The position numbers and the translations under genes are program-made. The notes under the pieces are model-generated. The model saw only the letters and a list, made by a program, of their open reading frames with translations, did not search any database and was not told the origin of the DNA. A DNA stretch of 64,000 nt from CAVVYJ01 sp963752495 (GTDB lineage: Bacteria; Pseudomonadota; Gammaproteobacteria; Burkholderiales; Methylophilaceae). How positions within the stretch are numbered: position 1 is the first letter of the stretch; each line of letters starts with the position of its first letter. This document shows positions 50,753 to 58,713 of the stretch, one piece after another. The stretch covers positions 248,001-312,000 of the forward strand of contig CAVVYJ010000003.1 in assembly GCA_963752495.1 (NCBI GenBank), read 5' to 3'.

Positions 50753-51533
50753 TCATGCCAGAAACTGGCGAACTTGGACTTGCTGAATAAAGTTTTTTAG
50801 GCATGCGGCCCGCCAAATAAGCCTCTCGGCCTGCTTCTACTGCTTTTTTCATGGCCGATGCCATCAGAACTGGATGACGTGCACCTGCGATAGCAGTATT
50901 CATTAAAATACCAGCGCAACCAAGTTCCATGGCAATCGCCGCGTCACTAGCTGTACCTACACCTGCATCCACCAGCACGGGTACTTTTGAATTTTCAATA
51001 ATAATCTGCAAATTCCAGGGGTTCAAAATGCCCATACCGGAACCAATAAGAGAAGCGAGTGGCATGACTGCAACACAACCGATATCCTCCAGCTCCTTAG
51101 CAATAATTGGGTCATCAGACGTGTAAACCATTACATCAAAACCTTCTTTAACTAATACTTTTGCCGCAGTTATTGTTTCAATCACATTTGGATACAAAGT
51201 TTTAGGGTCACCCAACACTTCTAGCTTTACTAACTTATGCCCATCTAGTAACTCTCGTGCTAATCGCAAAGTACGCACAGCATCCTCAGCAGAATAGCAG
51301 CCCGCTGTATTAGGCAGATAAGTAAACTCTTCTGGCGGCAAAAATTCTAAAAGTGAGGGTTCCGCTGCATTTTGGCCAATATTGGTACGTCGGATAGCAA
51401 CAGTGACAATTTTTGCGCCACTTGCGTCGATAGCCTGACGTGTTTCGGCAAAATCTTTATATTTTCCCGTGCCTACCAACAAACGCGACTGATAAGATTT
51501 TCCTGCAATTATTAATTGATCTTCGTTATTCAT
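50745..51533 (-). CDS. thiG: Thiazole synthase
   Basis: The 262-residue TIM-barrel enzyme makes the thiazole phosphate of thiamine from deoxyxylulose phosphate, dehydroglycine and ThiS thiocarboxylate. Motifs are SRLLVGTGKYKDF, VKLEVLGDPKTLYPN with the Schiff-base Lys, and VLVDAGVGTASDAAIAMELG. It follows thiS by 18 bases. Confidence 0.96.
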   Translation of the reverse strand: MNNEDQLIIAGKSYQSRLLVGTGKYKDFAETRQAIDASGAKIVTVAIRRTNIGQNAAEPSLLEFLPPEEFTYLPNTAGCYSAEDAVRTLRLARELLDGHKLVKLEVLGDPKTLYPNVIETITAAKVLVKEGFDVMVYTSDDPIIAKELEDIGCVAVMPLASLIGSGMGILNPWNLQIIIENSKVPVLVDAGVGTASDAAIAMELGCAGILMNTAIAGARHPVLMASAMKKAVEAGREAYLAGRMPKKLYSASPSSPVSGMID

Positions 51534-51551
51534 TTTTAATTTATTCTAACC

Positions 51552-51755
51552 TTAGCCACCACCAACAGCGCCTACAATTTCCAATTTATCGCCTTCCTTA
51601 ATCGCAACTTCGGCAAAAAGACTGCGGGGGATAATCTCTCCGTTACACTCAATAGCTATGCGCTTTCCTGCCACATTCAACTCTTTTACTAAATCCGAAA
51701 TCGTCATGCTACTAGCAGTAAATTGCCTAGCATTTCCGTTAATTAAAATCTGCAT
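51552..51755 (-). CDS. thiS: Sulfur carrier protein ThiS
   Basis: The 67-residue ubiquitin-fold protein ends VGAVGGG, with the C-terminal Gly that is adenylylated by ThiF and then thiocarboxylated. RIAIECNGEIIPRS and EGDKLEIVGAVGGG are typical. It heads the thiS-thiG-apaG-mltA unit. Confidence 0.95.
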   Translation of the reverse strand: MQILINGNARQFTASSMTISDLVKELNVAGKRIAIECNGEIIPRSLFAEVAIKEGDKLEIVGAVGGG

Positions 51756-52059
51756 ACTTATATTAAAAACATTCCATTTTATTGTGCTATTTTACGTAAC
51801 TTTTTTGCGCCTTGGCTGGCTAATTACGATTAATTTTAGTGGATTAAATTTTTGGTATTAAAGTTGCTTATAGATTTGTCGTAAAGAATTATATTTTTGT
51901 GTATTCCGCAACAAGTGTAATGCGTTACTCACTGGAATGTAATGATTTTAACGATTTACTGACTAAATCTAAAAAATAGATGAATTTATTTGGTAAATTA
52001 CGCTCAACATAACACTGGGACAAAATTCCAGTATTTTCAACTCCCAAAAGGAATGTAAC
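51756..52059. other. Intergenic region between divergent thiS and the CDCC peptide gene
   Basis: This 304-base, AT-rich stretch contains no gene. It must hold the thiS promoter (left part) and the promoter and leader of the 57-residue peptide gene. Two segments, ACTGGAA at 51931-51937 and ACTGGGA at 52014-52020, can both pair with TTCCAGT at 52026-52032, the first perfectly over a long range and the second as a short hairpin with a 5-base loop. The hairpin ends about 14 bases before the ribosome site. No thiamine riboswitch pattern was recognised. Confidence 0.5.
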
Positions 52060-52233
52060 ATGGCACAAGCACTAAAAGAAGCAAAAGCAGTAACAACAGC
52101 AGTTGATAGTAAATTATCTAAAGTAAAAGCAAAGAAGTCTGATGTCAAAAATGCACCAGAAGCAACGATTCTGAATTTCGACAAAACCAAAAGTTTCAGT
52201 CGATTTTTAGAAGCCAGCTGCGACTGTTGCTAG
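52060..52233 (+). CDS. 57-residue peptide with C-terminal Cys-Asp-Cys-Cys tail, unknown
   Basis: ATG at 52060 follows an AAAAGGA ribosome site at 7-base spacing. The product begins MAQALKEAKAVTTAVDSKLS, continues Lys/Ala-rich and charged to about residue 33, then has ATILNFDKTKSFSRFLEAS and ends CDCC. All three Cys lie in the last four residues. There is no signal peptide, and a strong terminator follows, so it is a single-gene unit. No family is recognised. A charged leader followed by a short Cys-rich tail resembles precursors of modified peptides or a small metal-binding peptide, but no modifying enzyme or transporter is nearby. The call as a real gene rests on the ribosome site, terminator and isolated promoter space. 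Confidence 0.68.
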   Translation: MAQALKEAKAVTTAVDSKLSKVKAKKSDVKNAPEATILNFDKTKSFSRFLEASCDCC

Positions 52234-52257
52234 ACAATACATTTAAAACTTCAATTT

Positions 52258-52290
52258 GAGGATGGCATCGCCACCCTCGTTTCGTTTCTT
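52258..52290 (+). terminator. Rho-independent terminator after the CDCC peptide gene
   Basis: GAGGATGGC at 52258-52266 pairs with GCCACCCTC at 52270-52278, with one imperfect pair and a three-base loop, followed by GTTTCGTTTCTT. It begins 25 bases after the peptide stop and supports the peptide gene as a real transcript. Confidence 0.82.
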
Positions 52291-53807
52291 ACTCAACTGT
52301 AAGTTGTGGTCGTTTTGCTTCTGGCCAGTCTAAGTGGAAGAACTGTCCGCGTGGCTGATCTTTACGCTCATAAGTATGCGCGCCAAAGTAGTCACGTTGA
52401 CCTTGCAACAAGTTTAGCTGGTAAATCTGCGCTACGGTAGCCATCGTAATAAGCTAGCGCCGCACTAAAACCTTGAGCAGGGATGCCGTTAGTGACTGCT
52501 AAGGCAATCACTTTACGCCAACCTTCTTGACCCTCGTTCATCGCATTGGTGAAATATGGGTCTAGCATCAAGTTTTTCAAACGTGAATTAAGCGCGTAAG
52601 CATTGGTAATTTTTTGCAAGAAACGAGCGCGAATAATACAACCGCCACGCCAAATTTGCGCGATTTCACCAAAGTTAAGTTTCCAGTTGTAAGCAACTTG
52701 TGCTTTATCAATCAACTGAAAGCCTTGTGCATAAGCACAAATTTTTGAGCAATAAAGCGCATTTTTAATCGCTTCGATAATTTCTTTTTTATCACCTTGC
52801 ACCTTTTTAGCTGCAGGGCCTTTTAAGATTTTACTTGCTTCAACACGCTCTTCTTTTAGGCTTGAAAGTGCACGGGCATATACTGCCGCAGCAATCGCGT
52901 TAGCTGGTGACCCAAGCTCTAGCGCATTCGCTGCAGTCCATTGTCCTGTGCCTTTTTGGCCAGCAGTATCTAAAATTTGGTCAACCAAGAAACCTTTACC
53001 CATAGGGTCTTTTTGTTGCAAAATATCTGCAGTAATTTCAATCAAGAAGCTTGATAACTCACCCTTATTCCATTCAGCAAATACTTTACCGATTTCGTCT
53101 GCTGGCATATCTAGCAAGTTCTTCATGAGCCAGTAAGCTTCGCAAATTAATTGCATATCAATATATTCAATACCGTTGTGCACCATTTTCACGTAATGAC
53201 CTGAACCATCTGGTCCAATGTATTCCGCACATGAGAAGCCGCCTACAACAGGTTTGCCAGGTTTGCCGCCTTCCATGGGTTCGCCAGTTTCGTTGTTCAC
53301 TTTTGCTGCGATATCGCGCCAAATTGGCTCTAAACTTGCCCATGCTTTACGTGTGCCAGAAGGCATTAAGCTTGGGCCAAAACGTGCGCCAGTTTCGCCG
53401 CCAGAAACGCCAGAGCCAATAAAATCGATGCCTTTTACAGCAAGTTCTTTTTCACGGCGGATAGTGTCCGTCCACAATGAGTTACCGCCATCAATAATAA
53501 TGTCGCCTTGCTCTAAAAATGGCAAGAGCGCATTAATTGTCACATCGGTTGCACTACCAGCTTTAACCAGCAACACAATCTTACGCGGACGTTTGATACT
53601 CAATACGAAAGAAGCTAAATCGGCATGCCCAACCACATTTGCCGCTGATGGCTCATTAGCTTTGCATTCCTTAATAAAGTTCGTCATTTTTTTAGGATCG
53701 CGGTTATAAACCGCTATGGTGTAGCCATGATCGGCAATATTGAGGGCAAGGTTTTGCCCCATCACAGCAAGGCCAACTAGACCAATATCAGCATTTTTTG
53801 TTGTCAT
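52289..53807 (-). pseudogene. gnd: 6-phosphogluconate dehydrogenase, decarboxylating (C-terminal frameshift)
   Basis: The main frame (52392-53807) encodes 471 residues of a typical Gnd: DIGLVGLAVMGQNLALNIAD (NADP-binding), GGNSLWTDTIRREKEL, GSGVSGGETGARFGPSLMPS, VKMVHNGIEYIDMQLICEAY and ALAYYDGYRSADLPAKL. It then runs into RST and a stop. Removing one base at 52409 restores LLQGQRDYFGAHTYERKDQP and a normal end at TAA 52289-52291, giving about 505 residues. The enzyme oxidises 6-phosphogluconate to ribulose 5-phosphate and CO2 in the cyclic pentose phosphate route. The C-terminal tail enters the partner's active site in Gnd dimers, so a real shift would likely inactivate it; a read error is more likely. 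Confidence 0.92.
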
Positions 53808-53891
53808 AATATTTCTCTTTAAATGGGTAATTTAAGTTTAAAAATAAAACCTCAGCTTTTGGCTGAAGTTTTGGAAAAGTACTACAAAGCG

Positions 53892-54626
53892 TTATAAAGT
53901 TCTGCCAAACAGCTGAATTGCCAACTGATAACCCATCAGCGCCAATTGCGAATCATAGCGTTCGCCTTCATCGCGCATGAAAGCATGTTGGCCGTTAAAT
54001 TCGTGCCAGGTAAAAGTGAGATTGGCTTCAGCTAGCTTTTGGTACACCTGCGCACGGCCAGCAGCGGGGATGTGTGGATCTTGTTTACCCCAGATCATCA
54101 TCAGCTCGCCTTTAATATCGGCGAGCTTTTCCATGCTGTGTTGATTGGGTTTGTTTGGAATCACGTTCGAATGTAAATCTGTCGCATAAAAACATGCAGT
54201 TGCCTTAACTTCAGGCTGCAGAGCCGCTCGGAAAGCCAAATGACCACCGATGCAGTAACCCATCGCCCCTAAATTTCCGCTGTACCATGCCTGCGCATTT
54301 AACCACTCAATCATCGCACGATTGTCTGTGTCATAACCTTGCACATCCTTGGCAGCCTTATCCGCATTACCTTTATCGCGGCCAGCATCATCATATCCCA
54401 GCACTGTACCGATTGGATTTAACTCGTGAAACACTTCTGGAACCAGTACCGCATAACCTTGGCCGGCCATAAAGCGCGCAGAGCGCTCGATTGGACCTGT
54501 TTGCTGAAATATTTCTGAATAAAATAAAATTGCTGGAACTTTATTACTGTGAGCGGGACGATGTACATAAGTACGCATAATCCCCGTTGGAGTAGGGATA
54601 TCTACAACTTGCGTCTGAATCAACAT
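53892..54626 (-). CDS. Dienelactone hydrolase family protein
   Basis: The 244-residue alpha/beta hydrolase has the dienelactone hydrolase triad: Cys125 in MGYCIGGHLAF, Asp183 in IWGKQDPHIPAAG, and His214 in FNGQHAFMRDEG. It starts LIQTQVVDIPTPTGIMRTYV. It is cytoplasmic and its substrate is unknown; no aromatic degradation genes are near. The gene stands alone behind gnd, 85 bases apart. Confidence 0.93.
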   Translation of the reverse strand: MLIQTQVVDIPTPTGIMRTYVHRPAHSNKVPAILFYSEIFQQTGPIERSARFMAGQGYAVLVPEVFHELNPIGTVLGYDDAGRDKGNADKAAKDVQGYDTDNRAMIEWLNAQAWYSGNLGAMGYCIGGHLAFRAALQPEVKATACFYATDLHSNVIPNKPNQHSMEKLADIKGELMMIWGKQDPHIPAAGRAQVYQKLAEANLTFTWHEFNGQHAFMRDEGERYDSQLALMGYQLAIQLFGRTL

Positions 54627-54831
54627 GGCTTTTCCAATATAAAACTTTGCTAAAGCATAATTTTACAAGGCTTTGCTATCACTTTCATCTTAAATTTGAA
54701 ATAACTATAAAATTAATTAAAAAATTTATTTTAAATCCTTAGTAACTAATGTCACTTTACACAATTAGCTATATCACTTACTTTATCGATATAAAAATAT
54801 ATATATTACATATTGCCTAGATAATCTAATA

Positions 54832-55872
54832 ATGCGCTCTGTGATTAATTTTTTTTGCTTCGCCCTAGTCAGCACTCACTTACATGCCGAGTCAGTGAAT
54901 GAAATGGCCTATAAGCTAAAAGCCTCTGTAGTAAAAGTACATGTGGCCACTAAATCTGGCGGACATGGCGTCGGCACAGGCGTTGTGGTTGGCAAAGATC
55001 TAATCGCTACCAATTGCCATGTTCTGGCAAACAGCAATGGGGCAAAAATTACCAAATTTGGTGATAGCTTTACACCAGTTGCACTAAAAGCCGATTGGAA
55101 ACACGATTTGTGTATTCTACGGTTTGAGTATTTAGAGCTAAAGCCTGTAGAGCTTGGCGACTCAGAAAATTTAAAATATGAGCAGGAAGTTTTCTCTATT
55201 GGCTTTCCGGGTGGGCCACCAAAACCACAGACAACTCAGGGAAAAATTAAGGCCTTATATCCTTTTGACGACAGCGTAATCGTCCGCACAGATGCCTCAT
55301 TCGTTATGGGCGCCAGTGGCAGCCCAGTATTTGATACAAGCGGCAAACTAATCGCTATTAGCACCTTTAAAAGTCCGGGTAAAGGAGCGTATTTTTACAA
55401 CATCCCCGTAAAGTGGGTAAAAACCTTACTGGAAGCGCCTGATATCACTTCCATGCAAACCAGTGAGTCTCCATTTTGGGATGCCCCTTTAGAAAAGCGA
55501 CCATTTCTAATGAGCGTCGTTTTACCCTATCAAAATGAAAAATGGGATGAACTTTCTTCCATCGCACAACAGTGGGTCAACAGCGAGCCAACTTCAGCGG
55601 AAGCGCATTATTATTTAGGTGTTGCTCATGAGAATCTTGGCAAGCTTGAACAAGCAAAGGCAGAATTTTTGCAAGTGCTAAAATTACAGCCAAATCACAC
55701 GGCAACTTTATTTGAGCAAGGATTAATTGCAAATAAAGAGGGCAATCAGCCCGAACTAGAACGCATCAAGACTGTCATAAACTTGATAGATTCAGGCATG
55801 CTAGCCGCTTTAAACGACAAAATTGCCGCAAAACCACAAAGCGAGACAGAATGTTCAAGCAGCTACTGTTAG
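54832..55872 (+). CDS. Secreted trypsin-like serine protease with TPR tail (copy 1)
   Basis: The 346-residue protein has a signal peptide (to about Ala19) and a trypsin-like domain with a complete triad: His63 in LIATNCHVLA, Asp92 in WKHDLCILRF, Ser162 in VMGASGSPVFD. A TPR segment follows near residues 255-300 (SAEAHYYLGVAHENLGKLEQ, LKLQPNHTATLFEQG). The tail ends SSYC. It is expected in the periplasm. It overlaps the next, homologous gene by 22 bases, so the two are coupled. No PDZ domain is present, unlike HtrA/DegP. The target is unknown. Confidence 0.85.
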   Translation: MRSVINFFCFALVSTHLHAESVNEMAYKLKASVVKVHVATKSGGHGVGTGVVVGKDLIATNCHVLANSNGAKITKFGDSFTPVALKADWKHDLCILRFEYLELKPVELGDSENLKYEQEVFSIGFPGGPPKPQTTQGKIKALYPFDDSVIVRTDASFVMGASGSPVFDTSGKLIAISTFKSPGKGAYFYNIPVKWVKTLLEAPDITSMQTSESPFWDAPLEKRPFLMSVVLPYQNEKWDELSSIAQQWVNSEPTSAEAHYYLGVAHENLGKLEQAKAEFLQVLKLQPNHTATLFEQGLIANKEGNQPELERIKTVINLIDSGMLAALNDKIAAKPQSETECSSSYC

Positions 55873-56789
55873 TGCCCGTATTATTATTTTCTGGTTTAGT
55901 GCATGCGCTAGATGACAGTGTGACCGAGCCAACAGACGCGTTTTTGTATACCCTAAAGCAATCATTAGTTAAAGTAATTAGTAACGAAAAATCCGGCGGT
56001 CTTGGGCATGGAACTGGGGTGGCAATTAGCAAAAACCATGTTATTACGAATTGCCATGTGATTGCGAATACGCTTGGGGTAACCATCCGCGTGTGGGGAG
56101 ATAGTTACTCTCCAGTTGCCATGCAGGCCGATTGGAAACACGATTTATGTATTATGCGTTTTGAATGGGCAAACATTACCCCCGTTGCCTTAGGTGATTC
56201 GGAAACACTCAAATATGAGCAGCCGGTGATTTCCATATCCATGCCTGGCGATTCTCCTGCCCCGTATGTTGATTTAAGCAAAATCAAAGCACTTTACACT
56301 ATGGATGGAAGTCAAGTGATTCGCACCGAAGCGGCATTCTCGATTGGCGCTAGTGGTAGCCCCATATTTGATTACAACGGCAAACTTATTGGCATCAGCA
56401 CATTTAAAAGCCCAGGGCATGGTGCGTATTTTTATAATATGCCTGTGGCGTGGGTTAAAAAATTACTACTAACGCCAGAAGTGCCAGTTAACCAGGCCTA
56501 TGAAGCGGCTTTTTGGGATACTCCCGAAGAGGCTAGGCCATTTTTTATGCGGATTGTGCTTCCATTTCAAAACCTACGGTGGGCTGATGTAAAAAAAATC
56601 TCTCAGGAATGGATCACAAAAGAGCCTAGCAGCCCCGAGGCCTATTATTACGCAGGCATCGCAGAAGAAAAATTAGGGGATAAAAACAAAGCTGATCAGT
56701 ATTTTCAAAAAACCTTATCACTACAACCTCAACATCCAGCGGCACTTGCCGCAATCAAATGCGCTACCCATGTGGCTTTAGAGTGTTGA
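55851..56789 (+). CDS. Secreted trypsin-like serine protease with TPR tail (copy 2)
   Basis: This 312-residue paralogue of the preceding gene has a signal peptide (LLLVPVLLFSGLVHAL) and a complete triad: His69 in VITNCHVIAN, Asp98 in WKHDLCIMRF, Ser168 in SIGASGSPIFD. A TPR unit lies near residues 258-300 (EAYYYAGIAEEKLGDKNKAD). Shared strings such as ADWKHDLCI, KYEQ, TFKSPG and GAYFYN show that the pair arose by tandem duplication followed by divergence. It starts inside the 3' end of copy 1. Confidence 0.85.
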   Translation: MFKQLLLVPVLLFSGLVHALDDSVTEPTDAFLYTLKQSLVKVISNEKSGGLGHGTGVAISKNHVITNCHVIANTLGVTIRVWGDSYSPVAMQADWKHDLCIMRFEWANITPVALGDSETLKYEQPVISISMPGDSPAPYVDLSKIKALYTMDGSQVIRTEAAFSIGASGSPIFDYNGKLIGISTFKSPGHGAYFYNMPVAWVKKLLLTPEVPVNQAYEAAFWDTPEEARPFFMRIVLPFQNLRWADVKKISQEWITKEPSSPEAYYYAGIAEEKLGDKNKADQYFQKTLSLQPQHPAALAAIKCATHVALEC

Positions 56790-56794
56790 TTTAA

Positions 56795-57025
56795 CTAATA
56801 GTCACTGCTGCGGCCTGTGGAATACCCCTGTGGCACATCGTTTTGCCACTCGCCACAAGCGTTGCATAAGTGATCATGCATCGTCGGGCTCAAAGTCAAA
56901 TCCGTGCTGCCACAAAATTTACATTGCGCGGCTTGCACTGCAGATGTTTTGTGTTGCGTTTCATGGTGCTCTGTAGCAACTTTTGAACTGCCTAAACCGT
57001 ACTTATTGTCCATGGCATACTCCAT
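56795..57025 (-). CDS. Small zinc-ribbon-like protein, unknown function
   Basis: The product has 76 residues (72 if it starts at the ATG at 57011-57013). Two CxxC pairs, CKFCGSTDL and LCNACGEWQ, 22 residues apart, form a likely zinc ribbon. The N-terminal part is His/Gln-rich and the tail ends STGRSSDY. No family is recognised with certainty. It is convergent with the protease pair. Confidence 0.65.
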   Translation of the reverse strand: MEYAMDNKYGLGSSKVATEHHETQHKTSAVQAAQCKFCGSTDLTLSPTMHDHLCNACGEWQNDVPQGYSTGRSSDY

Positions 57026-57096
57026 AGAAAATCTATTTACTGAAAGCTAAAATTACTCGTTTTTTCATTCAATAACAAGTAGTTTCTATTAAATTT

Positions 57097-58035
57097 TTAT
57101 TGCACTGCTCGTGTTAACCTATCAGTAATAGCTAGCCAATCTTGCTGGTTTGGCGGGTTTTCAATCAATAGCGTTTTAACTTTTAACGCATCCATATGGT
57201 GCAAGGTATCGTAGAGCCGCTCTGCGGCTTCCTTTGGATAATCCGGCAGAATAAAATACTGACAATTTGGTAGCGCACCATCGCCAAACAATAGTGCGGC
57301 ACAACTTTTTTGAGATTGCGCAAAATTAATTAAATCACCACGCACTTGAAACAACATCGCTTTAGTTTTTGGAGAGTAGTGCTGCAAGTGCTGACCTGGA
57401 ACTTTGGGTAAATTAATGCTGTGTTGAAGCGCTGGCTTACCTACCGCTTTCTCTATTGCTGCCTCAGAAATCATTCCCAGCCGCAACAAGCGCCAATCAT
57501 CATTTTCTACACTTACTATGGTGGATTCGATTCCAACTGCACAAGAGCCGCCATCTAACACTGGCACATCCTCGCCCAAGCCTGTCGCCACATGCGCAGC
57601 TGTGGTTGGACTAAGCTGTGTGAATTTATTGGCCGAGGGGGCCGCCAGCGCTAGGCCAGATTGTTTAAGCAATTGCAAAGTAATTGGATGACTTGGCACC
57701 CGCAAAGCGACCGTTGGCTGGTTACCGCGCACAATTGTCGAAACGCATTCCTTAGCCGGCAACACCAGCGTAAGCGGTCCCGGCCAAAAAGCACTTGCCA
57801 GCCTTTGCGCGAGCGGCGGAAACTCTGTGGCAAAGTCCAACGCTTGACTCGCATCAGCAATATGTATAATAAGTGGATTTTCTGATGGACGCTGCTTGAT
57901 GGCATAAATCTGCCGCAAAGCATCTTCGCTGCTGGCATTCGCGGCAAGACCGTAAACGGTTTCCGTCGGAATCGCCACCACCTCGCCACGCTTTAACAGG
58001 GCAATTGCTTTTGCTAAATCAACTTGCATGTGCAT
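57097..58035 (-). CDS. L-threonylcarbamoyladenylate synthase (Sua5/YwlC type)
   Basis: The 312-residue protein has the YrdC domain with KRGEVVAIPTETVYGLAANA, IYAIKQRPSENPLIIHI and LALAAPSANKFTQLSPTT, plus the extra C-terminal Sua5 domain (GQHLQHYSPKTKAML). It makes threonylcarbamoyl-AMP from Thr, bicarbonate and ATP for t6A in tRNAs that read ANN codons. Two Met residues at the start (MHMQVD) leave the exact start open by two codons. Confidence 0.94.
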   Translation of the reverse strand: MHMQVDLAKAIALLKRGEVVAIPTETVYGLAANASSEDALRQIYAIKQRPSENPLIIHIADASQALDFATEFPPLAQRLASAFWPGPLTLVLPAKECVSTIVRGNQPTVALRVPSHPITLQLLKQSGLALAAPSANKFTQLSPTTAAHVATGLGEDVPVLDGGSCAVGIESTIVSVENDDWRLLRLGMISEAAIEKAVGKPALQHSINLPKVPGQHLQHYSPKTKAMLFQVRGDLINFAQSQKSCAALLFGDGALPNCQYFILPDYPKEAAERLYDTLHHMDALKVKTLLIENPPNQQDWLAITDRLTRAVQ

Positions 58036-58084
58036 ATTTTACCCGTTTAGCGAGTTCACTGTTTGAAAACGTTATAATGTAAGA

Positions 58085-58696
58085 ATGTCCGATCCACACA
58101 AAAATGCGACTGATTTTCTAGCTAATATTGATGCAGATTGGAAACAATTGATAAAATCAGTTGGTCCTTGCACTTTTGCACCAGAACTGAAAGAAGCCCC
58201 ATATGCATCATTAATTAGCGCTATTGCATACCAGCAGTTACACCCAAAAGCGGGGGATGCAATACTGGCAAGGCTCTTAAATTTATACGCAAATAGCTTT
58301 CCCACACCCGAGCAAATTTTATCAACTGAGTTTGATACTTTGCGTGCTTGTGGATTTTCTGGCCGCAAAATTGAAACGATTTATGGTATCGCCAACGCCG
58401 CTCAAAATGGCCTTGTACCGGACAGAAAAGCGGCAGAAAAATTGAGTGACGAAGAATTAATTGAACGTTTAATAACACTTAAGGGCATAGGCCGCTGGAC
58501 GGTAGAAATGTTTTTGATGTTCACACTTGGCCGCATGGATATTTTACCTGCGGATGATTTTGGTATTTGCGCAGGCTATAAACGCCTAAAAAAATTGGAA
58601 ACTGCGCCAAAACGCAAAGAAATCATTGAAATTGGCCTAGGCTGGCGCCCACACAGAACCATAGCGAGCTGGTATTTGTGGCGGGTTCCAAAATAA
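58085..58696 (+). CDS. DNA-3-methyladenine glycosylase II-like (HhH-GPD)
   Basis: The 203-residue protein has the helix-hairpin-helix GPD fold: ISAIAYQQLHPKAGDAILAR, TLKGIGRWTVEMFLMFTLGR and the catalytic Asp in ILPADDFGICAGYKRL. It removes alkylated bases from DNA. The length fits the short AlkA type without the N-terminal domain of E. coli AlkA. The MFS gene follows 17 bases later. Confidence 0.92.
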   Translation: MSDPHKNATDFLANIDADWKQLIKSVGPCTFAPELKEAPYASLISAIAYQQLHPKAGDAILARLLNLYANSFPTPEQILSTEFDTLRACGFSGRKIETIYGIANAAQNGLVPDRKAAEKLSDEELIERLITLKGIGRWTVEMFLMFTLGRMDILPADDFGICAGYKRLKKLETAPKRKEIIEIGLGWRPHRTIASWYLWRVPK

Positions 58697-58713
58697 TTAG
58701 AAAAAGAAAATAG

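Noticed and set aside
51756..52059. Possible thiamine (TPP) riboswitch before thiS
   Set aside because: No CTGAGA or ACCTGA-type conserved box was found on the minus strand upstream of thiS.
51969..52190. Minus-strand open frame opposite the CDCC peptide gene
   Set aside because: It has no ribosome site and no similarity, whereas the plus-strand peptide has ribosome site and terminator.
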